Shown in pieces: positions 1 to 11,150 of a stretch of 64,000 nucleotides of DNA. The first letter of the stretch is position 1; every line of letters starts with the position of its first letter. Location of the stretch: positions 5,108,323-5,172,322 of the forward strand of contig JAJEKV010000060.1 in the NCBI GenBank assembly GCA_021234155.1. Direction: 5' to 3'. Both the position numbers and the translations under genes were made by a program. The notes beneath the pieces are model-generated. The model was not told where the DNA came from and made no database searches. It worked only from the letters and a program-made list of their open reading frames with translations. This stretch comes from Isoetes taiwanensis (Eukaryota > Streptophyta > Lycopodiopsida > Isoetales > Isoetaceae).

Positions 1-1145
1 CCCCGCAAGGTCCCCGGCCTCGTTTGACTTGGGGAAGGGTGCCGCTTCGGTTGCCGCAGAATCTGCCGCCCCGGACCGCTCTAATGCTAACCCTTTGACC
101 TAGACCTTCTCAGAAAATTCAAAATTGGGCCGTGTGCTGGAGATGAATTAGAATCCTACTGCAAAAACCGAATTTATTTTAAATTGCAATGCATTAATTG
201 CGAATTATTGAATGTCTTGCCATGCAAAAAGCGCCCCAAACTTCTACTTGCCACGCCGGGAGGAGGAAAGGCCCAAACTCGGCTCCGTCGGTTCCCCTTG
301 TTCGTATTTCTACTGGCCGCTTCGCCAGGTCCCAAGTAAATGGACTCAGGACTTCGGCCCCCAAAGCGTAAACCCTTCTAGAGCACGGCAACCCACGGGG
401 TTTCGTTTGAGGCCCTTTCCTTGTCGTGATCGCCGGGACCTTGCGCAGTGTCTTGAAGTGGGGTTGGGGTGTTGATGATGAGCGCGGACCCTAAAATCCC
501 GGAGGGCTTGCCCCAAATTTCTCTCCCCAAGGCCCTGGGAGGACGGGCGACCTCCGCTCTCGAATCGCGATCGACTCGCCAATGGACTCAAGCGTCGACA
601 TTGCCCGGGGACCAAGTTAAGTGGCGGAGGAAGACCACCAACTCAAGAAGCGTAAAGTAGCTCACTTCCATCACACTCGCTTGGCCTAGGATGTGCATGC
701 GGGATAACCGTCGTGGAGGGCGTGAGTGTTTTCCTTCTTTCAAAACCGACCGTGTGTAACTTGCTCCCTAGGGTAATTTCGCCATTCGGGACGATTTGGC
801 GGGGTCTATTTGCCATTCCGGAGCATCCCGTGCCCGAACGACAAAACAAGGCGGTTTCTACAAGGCCGACATCGGGACGCTGCTTGGTTTGACAAGTTCT
901 CCCGGACCGATCACGGAATCTTTTGGACCTTCAAGAGGGGCCCCCGAACGGAGGATCCAACGGCCGGATAGGGGAACCGCCCGGAGGGTGGTCATTAGCG
1001 CAGCGACCGGGAGCGCCGCCAGAAGGGCTGCGCCGAACTTTTTGGATCCCCGCCTCACGTCCTGGGACTCTCCCCTCTTGTGAGGGATCCCCGCAAGGTC
1101 CTGGCCTCGCTTTGACTTGGGGAAGGGTGCCAGCTCGGTTGTTCC
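1..1145. repeat. GC-rich repeat unit (about 1.09 kb), distant copy of the 8-13 kb family
   Basis: The first 60 bases (CCCCGCAAGGTCC followed by a CTTGGGGAAGGGTGCC stretch) recur at 1089-1145, so the interval looks like one repeat period plus the start of the next. Within it, a core around 758 (AACTTGCTCCCTAGGGTAAT) is shared with copies at 8685, 9493, 11853, 12678 and 13483. The overlapping reading frames on both strands are by-products of GC-rich DNA with few stop codons; none resembles a protein family I know. It could be a satellite or the terminal part of a large retroelement. Confidence 0.6.
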
Positions 1146-1756
1146 GCGGTTTATTAAAAAATAAAAATTGTTTTTTGAAGTAATTTTCACTTGTATCCAT
1201 TTAGAATTGAACATTTCAAGAATATAAAATTTCAACTTTTAATTGATTTCACAAATTTAAAATCGGCAATCATCCTATTTCTAAATGAAATCGATGGGTT
1301 GAAAAGCGATTTGAGGTAAACACTATTATGAGAATTTCATAATTTATAAATTTTTACACTTCTAAAAATACTTTAAGAAAAGTTTTAGGTTGAAATTAAT
1401 TAAATGATAAAGTTAATAGTTTAATAATAGCTATTAAACAATTTGTTATTGATGAGATAAAATATATTGAAATTAATCAATGATAATTGTTTTTAATTAA
1501 AAACATAAATGTAATCATTTAATTACTTTCAATCTAAATTTTTCTTCTTTAAATATTTAAAAAAAAAAAACATTTTAATCATATAGAGTTTGCGGGGTTT
1601 AGTCTTCTTAAGCATTTGAGGTGTTTTTAAATGATTAAAGCTTTGAAAAATTTCAAAGCCCCGAAAAGCTCTTCTTTTTTATACTTTAGTCGGGAACCAT
1701 CATACTTTTGATCTAATGATGAGTTGAACAATTTTAAAATCAATAGGAATTCTGTT
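1146..1756. other. AT-rich spacer
   Basis: Very AT-rich, with short A and T runs (for example an A run near 1560-1570). I see no gene, RNA or repeat structure here. The sharp change in base composition at about 1146 marks the edge of the GC-rich repeat. Confidence 0.6.
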
Positions 1757-2077
1757 TTACATCTTATCATGATATCTTTGAAGTATCCCTATTAGATTTG
1801 AATAAGTCCAAATTTTGTTAAATATGCCATCACTTATTTCCTTCCCACTTATTTCCTTCACATGTTCCTTTTCCTTCAAACTTATTTCTGCCGTCGATTC
1901 CTCTTCGGAATGCTTCAATAATTGCTTAAGTTCCTTTTCCTTCCCACTCAATTCCTCTTCGCACTGCTTTATGAACTTTTGCCAGACTTGTTTCATGCAC
2001 TTTTTCGAGACTTCTAATTCCGTTTTGAGCTTCCTTATTTCTTCTTCCAACTTTTGGGCTTCTAGATTTCCGGCCAT
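1757..2077 (-). CDS. Hypothetical 106-residue coiled-coil ORF
   Basis: An open frame starting MAGNLEAQKLEEEIRKLK. Residues about 8-75 are rich in Glu, Lys and Leu with heptad-like spacing, so a coiled coil is likely. No membrane segment or catalytic motif is visible, and the last 30 residues lose the heptad pattern. I do not recognise a family. No neighbouring exon with clear splice sites extends it, and the surroundings are AT-rich repeats. It could be one exon of a decayed gene or a chance ORF. Confidence that it is expressed is low. Confidence 0.2.
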   Translation of the reverse strand: MAGNLEAQKLEEEIRKLKTELEVSKKCMKQVWQKFIKQCEEELSGKEKELKQLLKHSEEESTAEISLKEKEHVKEISGKEISDGIFNKIWTYSNLIGILQRYHDKM

Positions 2078-2189
2078 CTGCGCAATTTAGCAAATTGAAG
2101 ATCCCGAATGGAAACTCCAACACAAAAGAACCCCCAACTGTTGAAATTACAAGGTAAAAGAGGACTTCATTACTAAGTTCAAAGTATTG
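2078..2189. other. Short spacer upstream of the coiled-coil ORF
   Basis: No recognisable promoter elements. A purine-rich run at about 2145-2165 is the only visible feature. Confidence 0.3.
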
Positions 2190-3990
2190 AAGGCCAAATT
2201 TATTAGATGAGCTGTATTATTATTATTTCACAACAAAGTCCCTTATTATTTGACAGTTCCATAAAGACCATAAAGTCTGACATGAAATTGATTTTTGTTT
2301 CAAGTTGTGTCTCTTATTCCTCACATGCCATGTTGCATATACAAAATGGATTAATAAATTAATGCGCCATTTACATCAAGTCAGGGTTCGAAATTTTATA
2401 AAAAGCTAGGTAAACAAAAATCCTTTTAGTTTTGAGAGCAAGACATGTCCAATCCAATATAAAAATAATAGGACAAAGTCCAATTTACATAAAACGAAAA
2501 ATTTCACAAAGATAATGAAATCTTATACACAAAAATACAATGCTTTGATTAAGCAGAAATGAATGTGTCTATTCTATTCTATTGTTCAGGTCCTTTTTTT
2601 CTTTCCCATCAAAAACAATAAAAACTTGTAAACTTTTTGTACCTTTGGGCTATGGTTGAAACTTGAATGGATCGCCTGGCATATGTTATTAAGCCATGGC
2701 CATGGATAGAACGAGATAGAAAGTGGTCTCTTCTCCCACTTTCTCTTCTCTGTTGTTCTATCTGCCTCTTCTGTTGATTCTCTCTTGTTCTATCTGCCTG
2801 TCACAAAGGGAAAAAATGAGAGAGAAAATTTGGATTTATATATTTGAATGCAAAAAGAAAAGATAATCTAACTTTTTCGTTGATATTTTAAAGATGAATT
2901 TCTATAAATAAGATAAGTTAAGTTATATAAAATATACATACTAAAAAAATCCTCCTCCCCTTAAAAAGAGTAGGATAAAATCCTACTCTTTAAAAATTAG
3001 TAGGACAAAGTCCAATTCATTTTTTTTTTTTTTTTTTTTTGTAGAATAGCATGTCCTATTCATCTCAACAACAACTGGACATTGGCAAATTTTGCAGTAC
3101 AAAATGTAAGGTTAACCTCACTTTTTTTGAAACCTGATTCACATGAGCCCCTAAATTTGCAACAACGAGGGAGGTGGGACTGGGCATGACCAGCAGTGTA
3201 GCAACCCTCTAGCTGCAATAGTTCTGCTCATAGGTGTACATGGGGCTAGTGCTACTTGAAAATTTGAAACATTGTTGAAGCTTGCAACTGGCATTTTTAT
3301 CTTTATGTGCATGTGAATATGCCATAAGATAGGCCATGTTGTTGGTTCGAGAAATGTTTTAAACATAAACGACAGATTTCCTGCTGGATCTAGCCTAGCC
3401 TACCACCTCCATGCTCCTACTCAATTCTTGCAGGAAGTAACCAAAGAAATCACTAATTTTAGCAGGAACTTTTTCTGCTATCTCAAAACTGTAGTGTGAA
3501 TTTTCGGATCCAAATGGTAGGTTACACAGGTTTCGGGGAATTTTCCGAACCAAGGCCCATGTTGCATGAGTTGTTGAAGATTTAGTCAAGTGAATACACT
3601 TTGGGGTTGGTAGGTCTCTGCATGGCAGGAGTGAATACACTTTGGGATTGGCAGGTTTCCCTTTAGAGGTGGAAGCAGTCTAGATGAGTTCTCAAATGAG
3701 GACAAAAGTCTGACATCAAATTTATTAGATGAGCTACATTATTATTATTTGACAAGGTCCATATCTTTAGACAAGCTATATAATTATTTGACATCAAATT
3801 TTTAGATGAGCTCTATTATCAAAAGCTCATACCTTTAGACCAGCAATATTATATATTATATATATTTTTATTTGACAAAGTCCATAAAGACCCAAAAGCC
3901 TGACATGAAATTGATTTCATTTCAAGTTATTCCTCACATGCCATATTGCATATATAAAATGGATTAACAAATCTAGGCCATTTGCATGAT
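2190..3990. repeat. Dispersed direct repeat (copies near 2190-2370 and 3705-3990)
   Basis: A stretch beginning AAATTTATTAGATGAGCT and running to a block reading TCCTCACATGCCAT occurs twice, about 1.55 kb apart. The second copy has an internal partial repetition. The DNA between (2380-3700) has a T tract at 3020-3040 and no gene that I can support. Around 3590-3660 and 4000-4090 the phrase ACACTTTGGGGTTGGT recurs four times, a small degenerate repeat. Confidence 0.5.
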
Positions 3991-4968
3991 TGAGGAATCA
4001 TTTTGGGATTGGTAGGTCGTCCAAGTGAGTACACTTTGGGGCGGTGGTTAGTCAAGTGAATGCACTTTGGGGTTGGTTGTTAGGTCCTTCTATTTAAGTA
4101 TTTCCACACACCCCCAGGGGATGAAACGAGGGCGCATCCGGTGGAGACTTACTACAAGGATAATCCCCTTCATGCTTTTCACGCAATTCTTATAGTCATA
4201 GGCGACAGAAAGTCTCTATTGACTAGTAACGGTGCCCAGCATTGTTGGGCATAAGTTGAAAACCTTTAAATGATCACCATTCATTAGTCTCACCACTCTA
4301 CAACTCACAGCTCACCAGTCTCACCACAGTTCACCACTCTGTAGAACATAGAATTGACGTGAATTGAATTGAATTTAATGGATCGTCCCACAAAGATCTA
4401 TTATAGGTCTATGGGGTCCAATCAATGCATTTCTTTTTATCCTGTGACATCTAAGACAATGCGAGTTTGGTATGGCTTGTAGTTCTATTCGATGCAAAAG
4501 AGGAGCATTAGAATTTTGTGTTACTAAGAGTAAGAGATAATTTCCCCAGCATTGATATAGATTTTAAGTTAGGATGTTGTTCCTACGTTAGAAATGTCCA
4601 GCCACATTGCTACTTATTGCTTAATCGAATCCCTCCACTCTAGGCACCATGTAGCACAGTTTTTCGCCGGCAACACAGTTTCTAGCATAACTTTTGATCC
4701 AGGACTCCGTTTTAGGTGAGGCTTATTGCCTTGGAAAGCTCTCTCCGAGATCTTTTTGATGGTGTATGATATGCCCATGTTTGGTTACGTTTTTTGTGTC
4801 AAAACAGTCATGTTCCGGCGGGCTTTGGTAGGCTTTGCAGTATTGGATATTGCATTACAAATCTTTTAGATTAAGGCTTCACAAATTGATTTGGTTTGCT
4901 CTAGATTTTGTCCACTTTGATTTAACTTTTGTATATACCCGCTTTAATTTCATTTAGAGAGGTTCACC
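3991..4968. other. Spacer before the Cys-rich family pseudogene
   Basis: Contains the last ACACTTTGGGG repeats to about 4090, then unremarkable sequence. The final 50 bases lead into GGTTCACC-ATG at 4969, a reasonable plant start context. No gene, RNA or clear promoter is seen. Confidence 0.4.
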
Positions 4969-7543
4969 ATGACAGAAAGGGCGAGTAATAAGGAGAGATT
5001 TGATGTAAGGATGGCCAGGGAAAAGAAAAAGCCTCCTACTCAGGAATCATTGTTCACACAGGAGGTCCCTCGTCCCACAAGTGCTCGGTCTAGCATACAA
5101 CTCCATGGTCAGGGGCAACTTAATTTCAGTATAATAATGGATTTGCCATCTGGGTGTGTTTTTTCTTGACATATGCAAAAAAGCATGTGGGCGACACCCA
5201 TGCTGGAAAACTGCTTTTCGAACTTCAAACGTAAACGTCACGCCCTTCCTTGACCGTCACTAAATTTTCGCCCTTCATTCAGCCGTCATCCAAATTTCCT
5301 TAGCGGGAGGGAGATTCTTTTCTTGGATCGTTTAGGCGCCGGAGCAATTTTGCAATTCGAAATGGGAAATGGTGATGTAGTCTCATGTTCTTGCGAAATT
5401 TCTTGCAATTCATCCATCTCTCCACTATGGACTGGAATTCCGCCTTCCTATATTCCTTGGCCAAGAACCGAGTGCAATTTGATCCTGACCCAATTCTATC
5501 AGGTTTGCAACAATTTAAGCAGCAATCCGACAGATTTATGGAGTGCTGCCTTAGTTTCAGCAAGAATTTTGATGACAAGATGATTCCTGGTAGAGATATG
5601 TCAGATGCTTACTGCCTGTTCTTGACTGCTCTGGACACTTAATTTTTCATTGCTGTGCCTTAATAGGAGAAGACGAATCTGCTGCTGTCCTTGATGAAAC
5701 AATAACAGAGGATGTTCAATATGAAAACAGATATGATGGTATGTCGTTAGTGCTTGTTTAGTGCTGTAATAACCAATGAATTTTGTAATGATATTGAATG
5801 TACTACTTTCATTTAAGGTGGTGGATGTTCCTGTGCAGAATGACACAAATGCTGAAGAAGAGGATCCAGGTAATTCAGGATTTATTTTATTGTTGTTTGC
5901 TTGTCTAATAGAGACTTCATGTATAACCTTAGTTTTTGATTTATCTTTTCAGAAATTGGTGCTGATTTTGTTATGAAGAAACACAAACTGATTTTATGAC
6001 AGAGAAGGCACATGGTGAATTCATTCAAAATGAGACACATGCTCCAATGGATATTGAAGGTTAGTCAAGTTTTATCTCCAATTGTTTATTCTGTATCCTT
6101 TACAGAATTAACTTTTTTAAGCTTCTTTAGGTGTTCTTTTTAGGAAGAAGAGAGTTGAACAAAGAAGAAAAGAAAGACAAAGACAGAGAGAAAGGGAGGC
6201 TGCAGCTGATGAAAAAGCCAAACTGAATGGTGATTTCAGCACAAAGAAAAAGAAAAGATTGTCAAAGAATATTGGCAAACTTGTTACTAATATTTGTAGG
6301 AATGCTAGTGAAAAAGATAGGGAAGATATTCTAAGGGGTGCAACCAAATAGTTGCCTGGTCTAGGTGTTCAAACCACCAAAGAATTCAAAACAATGAAAG
6401 CTATAGTGGACAACTTGAAGGATTCATTTGCAGCCCACAAATATGCAAAGGATACAGATGCATGGAGAGCAAGAAGTGCTGCCATGGCTTACTCTGTTAA
6501 TGCTGACATAAATAGAAGGGCCTATGCAAAGCAACTAAACCTGAATAGAAAAATTGTCTCTGTTGCTGTTAAGAGAAGACTTGCTGCTGAACATGGGGAA
6601 GGACCATGGTCAATGTTTAAGAAAAGCACTCGAAGTGACAAGCTTTCTTTGGATAACAGGAAACTTGTGGTTGACTTTCAGAGGAATAACACTCATCTTG
6701 CAAAATACATGTGATGAAGATCAGACTAGGCAAAGAAGTGAATATAATGCATCCCTTGCATTTTCTAGAGGAAACTCAAGTAAGTGTTTCTATATTGATT
6801 TTCTGTTGCTTTTTTAAATTCTTTTTATAACTTGTGAACTTGCACTTGCAGGTTACTTTCTATAAGCATTTTACTGCTGAATATCCCAAGTTTGAGTTGT
6901 CTTTTTCGATGTTTCATGCTCTGAAACCACCATATGTAAGGAAGGTTAGGGATAGAGAAACTTGTTGTTGTGTGTATCACATGAAAACAAATTTCATTAG
7001 GCAAGCAATAAATAAGGCTAGGCATGATGAAAAATTACATGGAGCTAGCTACAAGTGCACATGTGTGGTTTGTGGCACTGGGCCAACTTCCATGGCAAAT
7101 AAATGTACATATTTTTCTCCATGGATGCTAAAAAATCTATTATATTCTATTCTATTCTATTCTACTAGTGAGCTTTGAAGATCACTAGTTTGTCCAAGGG
7201 ATGATGAAACAGAAGAGTGGTATGCACATGACTGTTTGGCTCTCAAGTGCAAGAATTGTGGACCGGCCAAGTTACCAACTTGTCCAAATGAATTGAAATA
7301 CATTCCAGGACACAACATTGAATGGAAGACCTATGACAAGGTAAGAATTCAGCTTTGTTTTATCCCAAGTTATATCACATTGATCTGTCATTACCATTGC
7401 AGGTACTTGAACCCATAGGAGAACCTGAGCCTGATGGCAAGGGAGAGTACAAGATATCTAATAAACCAATTACCAAATTGGTTTACAAATGCGCAATTGC
7501 TGTAGAGGGAAGCCAAGAAAGTTTTAAACATTCGCACCACTAG
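4969..7543 (+). pseudogene. Broken multi-exon gene of an uncharacterised Cys-rich, transposon-like family
   Basis: Exon-like blocks lie in order on the + strand: 4969-5165 (MTERASNKERFDVRMAREKK), about 5385-5640 (FLRNFLQFIHLSTMDWNSAF), about 6130-6714 (basic coiled segment, then KAIVDNLKDSF and a Lys/Arg-rich helix region), about 6840-7110 (YKHFTAEYPKFELSFSMFHA, then a CCCVYH and a CTCVVCG motif) and about 7190-7540 (CKNCGPAKLPTC, then IEWKTYDKV). The arrangement of a basic N-terminal region, a 'YP..ELSFSMFHALKPPYV' block and paired Cys/His motifs resembles a widespread unnamed eukaryotic family that I associate with mobile elements. That match is from memory and not certain. The frame is broken by TAG at 6349-6351, directly inside a continuous coding stretch, and by a TGA after NNTHLAKYM at about 6714. 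An ATTCT microsatellite at 7138-7165 sits inside the presumed intron. The 3' end runs into GC-rich repeat DNA. Confidence 0.5.
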
Positions 7544-7559
7544 TTAAGTTAGCATATAG

Positions 7560-8397
7560 TTAAGAAATATAGTTAAGAATTTAGTTAACTTTTTTAACCA
7601 AAAACACTAACTAAACTTGTCTTCGCATCTTGTTCAGACCGAAGATGGCCTCCCTCTATGTCATAAGCAGATCCATACATGTCATGAAACGGTTTCCGAC
7701 GCCGATGGCGCCCAAGCGAGAGGGCCGTGCGAGAAAGGAGTTCTTCGCGTGAAATTGCTTGGACGAACATGGCGGCTGAAGAAAAGTAGGATAAAATCGC
7801 ACCGGCGGCGGCGGCATGTGTTTGGGGTCCGGGTTCGGGAACTCTCGGAAGACAGACCCTGCGGAGGACCCGTGGATCTAACAGAGAGTCCGGGGACTAT
7901 GTCACGCGGATTTGCAAGAAGAGAAGAAAAGAAGGAAACAGAACAAATGAGAGAAAATGATAAGCTTCCTTGATATCAATGATGAAAATACATGAGCTCT
8001 CGCAATAGAGAGAAAATCGAAAGGAGACAAGACTCAAAACTCATCTCAAAACTTATGTGCTAACTCTACTCATATATATAGTACAATGGCTTTGGGGCCC
8101 AATATAGACACTCTGATCGATCTCGGTGCCGACTCGGAAGGAGGCCCGATTTGCAGGAATGTTGGCGGTGCCTCTTGAAGTGCCTAGAATCACGCCTGAC
8201 GCTGACGCGGTGGCGGTGACGGGCGATCACTTGTCCGAGCGGGGCGCCTCTTGTTGATGACCCACGGGCTTTTGATCGCGTGGGTCTGGCCGCTGGTCTT
8301 GCGGAGCCTTGGATGTCGACCGCGGGTCGACCGAGGATCCTTGAGCTTGACCACGGTGCTGTCAGATGCATGAATAGTCCTGTACCGGGAGGCACGG
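7560..8397 (-). promoter_or_regulatory. Possible LTR-like segment with TATA box (minus strand)
   Basis: On the minus strand an ACTATATATATGAGTAGAG element (near 8066-8084) is followed by CT-rich sequence and, near 7920-8000, a block resembling the R/U5 part of plant LTRs. No TG..CA ends, primer-binding site or matching second copy could be identified, so this is a weak call. The 118-codon frame at 7617-7973 has no recognisable domain and is probably not a gene. Confidence 0.2.
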
Positions 8398-9790
8398 GAC
8401 TAACAAAACCTTCCAGGAAGAAGTTCGTCCCAAAGGTCCTATCGGAGGGTCCTTGGCCACGGGACGGGCAACTCTCCCACCGGGCGTGATCGACTACGCC
8501 AACGAACTCGAAACATCGACATTACCCCGGAGACCAAGTTTCGCGGGCGTAAGACCACCCCCGCTCCGGGGCGCCAAAGTAGCTCATGTCCAACACGTTC
8601 GTAGTGAATTGGCCTTAGCGGAGGGTGCGCATCACCGCCATGTAGAGGGTTCGTGTTTCTTTTGCTGCAAAAAAATGGCCGTGTAACTTGGTCCCTAGGG
8701 TAATTTATTTGTTTAGGATGACATGGCGAAGTCAAATCTCCATTCCGAGCCTTTGTGCTTGCCTTAACGACAAAACACTTGGGTTTCTATACGATCGACC
8801 GCAGGACACTTTTGGATGGATATGTTCTCCGGACAGATCTTGAATTTTCTTGAGCCTGCTTTCGAAGCAAGTTACTTGAATGGAGAATTCAACGGGCCGG
8901 ATAGGGAAACCGAGGTTCGGGAAGGGAGGCATTGGCATTTGCCCTCCAGGAGGAGCAGCGGTAGGAAAGCTTGCCTCGGTAAATCCAAACCCCATTTCGG
9001 CCGGTTTTATTGCTTATTGTTTTCAAGCTGCGACTTTCGACCATGTCTCAAGTGCAACCGGATAAAACTCGACCTCCATAGCGTAAACCCTACAATAACC
9101 TAGCAACGCACAGGGTTTACGTTTTGGAGGCCATACCCTAGCCAGATTGGACCAGGATCTTGCACAATGTCATAAGGTAGTGGGAGGGCATTGACGCCAG
9201 AAGACGGAGCCCTAAAACCTTCCGGAAGAAGTTCGTCCCAAAGGTCCTATCTGGAGGGTCCTTGGCCACGGACGGGCAACTCTCCCACCCCGGGCGTGAT
9301 CTCGACCGCCAACGAACTCAAACATCGACATTACCACGGAGACCAAGTTTCGTGGGAAGAAGACCCCCGCCTCCCGGAAGCACCAAAGTAGCTCATGTCC
9401 AACACGTTCGTAGTGAATTGGCCTTAGCGGAGGGTGCAGAATACTGCCATGTAGAGGGTTCGTGTTTCTTTTGCTGCAAAAAATGACCGTGTAACTTGGT
9501 CCCTAGGGTAATTTCACTGTTTCGGACGATATGGCGAAGTCAAATCTCCATTCCGGAGCCTTTGTACTGCCCGAACGACAAAACACTTGGGTTTCTACAC
9601 TGGCCGACCGGGGACACTTTGCGGTTTGATATGTTCTCCCGGACAGATCTTCAATTTTTTTGAGCCTACTCGAAGCAAGTTACCTGAATGGAGAATTCAA
9701 CAGTCGGATAGGGAAACCGGGTTCCGGGAAGGGAGGCATTGGCATTTGCCCTCCCGGAGGAGCACTGGTAGGAAAGCCTGCCTCGGTAAC
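8398..9790. repeat. Two tandem copies of a GC-rich unit of about 808 bp
   Basis: The block from about 8406 (AACCTTCC.GGAAGAAGTTC) recurs from about 9216, and the shared core AACTTGGTCCCTAGGGTAAT lies at 8685 and 9493, giving a period of 808. Copies differ mainly by small indels in CG-rich runs. Between them (9081-9125) is a degenerate GTAAACCCT...GGGTTTAC inverted pair. No gene is supported inside. The unit is related to 1-1145 and to 11831-13830 through the core. Confidence 0.75.
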
Positions 9791-9809
9791 CTTTGTGATG
9801 TCCGTCTCC

Positions 9810-10800
9810 TGGGGTCTAGCCACCTAGGCTATAACATGCCACCTGGGCTCTAACATGCCACCTGGGCTCCAACATGCCACGTGAGCTCCTACATGCCAAG
9901 TTGGCTCCAACGTGCCACCTAGGCTCAAGCATGCCAAGGTGGCTCAAATATGCCACCTAGGCTCCAACATGCCACCTGGGCATCAACATGCCACGTAGGC
10001 TCCAACATGCCAACTAGGCTCCAACATGCCTCGTGAGCTATAGCATGCCACCTAGGCTCCAACGTGCCACCTAGGCTCCAACATGCCACCTAGGCTCCAA
10101 CATGCCAAGGTGGCTCCAACATGCCACCTAGGCTCAAGCGTGCCAAGGTGGCTCAAACATGCCACCTAGGCTCCAACATGCCACGTAGGCTCCAACATGC
10201 CACCTAGGCTCCAACATGCCACCTACGCTCCAACATGCCACGTGGGCTCCAACATGCCACCTAGCATGCCACCTAGGCTCCAACATGCCACCTAGGCTCC
10301 AACATGCCACGTGAGCTCCAACATGCTAAGTTGGCTCCAACGTGCCACCTAGGCTCAAGCACGCCAAGGTGGTCAAATATGCCACCTAGGCTCCAACATG
10401 CCACCAAGGCTTCAACATGCCACGTAGGCTCCAACATGCCAACTAGGCTCCAACATGCCTCGTGAGCTCTAGCATGCCACCTAGGCTCCAACGTGCCACC
10501 TACGCTCCAACATGCCACGTGGGCTCCAACATGCCACCTAGGCTCCAACATGCCACCTGGGCTCCAGCATGCCACCTAGGTTCCAACATGCCAAGGTGGC
10601 TCAAACATGCCACGTGGACTCCAACATGCCACGTGGGCTCTAACATGCCAAGGTGGCTCAAACATGCCACCTAGGCTCAAACATGTCAATGTGGCTCCAT
10701 ATGCCACGTAGGCTCCAACATGCCACCTAGGTTCCAACATGCAAAGGTGGCTCAGGCATGCCACCTAGGCTCAAGCATGCCACCTAGGCACTCCAAGTGG
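9810..10800 (+). repeat. 20-bp monomer array, left arm of a giant inverted repeat
   Basis: About 48 degenerate copies of a 20-bp monomer, typically GCCACCTAGGCTCCAACAT, alternating with a second form GCCAAGGTGGCTCAAACAT. Because 20 is not a multiple of three and the monomer lacks stops in most frames, long repetitive reading frames appear on both strands; these are not genes. The same array reappears in opposite orientation at 14060-15415, and in the same orientation at 27370-27910. Confidence 0.9.
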
Positions 10801-10935
10801 TGACATGGCATGTCAAGTAAGCAAGGCCAAGTTTTGACTAGGCCAAAAATGAAAAGATGTCCATCTTTGGTCTTTTCATTGGGTGATGTTGGCAAATTTT
10901 GGGTGACATGGCTAGATGGTGGTGACGTGACTAGG
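10780..10935 (+). repeat. Unique-sequence inner segment of the inverted repeat (left)
   Basis: The segment beginning near ACTCCAAGTGGTGACATGGC and ending near AGATGGTGGTGACGTGAC is matched in reverse complement by 13936-14095. It lies at the inner edge of each 20-bp array, so homology of the two arms extends beyond the simple monomer and the arms must derive from one duplication and inversion. Confidence 0.8.
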
Positions 10936-11150
10936 ACTTTATGCAAGAAATATGATAACCTTTGAAATTTGGCAAGGGATAGAATAGAAGGATCTTGGAG
11001 AACTCACAAGCCCCTTTCCAGTGAAGGGGAGTCTGGATCAGCATGTTGCGCAGGGGGATTCGACCCCATCTCCGGGCATGGTCCCCAGAGCATACACAGA
11101 GAACTCCATGCAAAGTTTCGGATGTGTGAGTCTCCGTCTTGACGCTCGAG

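Noticed and set aside
858-1235. 125-codon minus-strand frame and other frames in 200-1200
   Set aside because: Located in GC-rich repeat DNA with several overlapping frames on both strands; no protein family resemblance.
7617-7973. 118-codon Arg-rich frame downstream of the Cys-rich family
   Set aside because: No splice link to the upstream exons, GC-rich repeat-like context and no domain.
11040-11080. tRNA-like or SINE B box in the GGGGATTCGACCCC block
   Set aside because: Resembles a T-arm, but the loop is one base short, the box deviates from GGTTCRA, and no A box or cloverleaf can be drawn.
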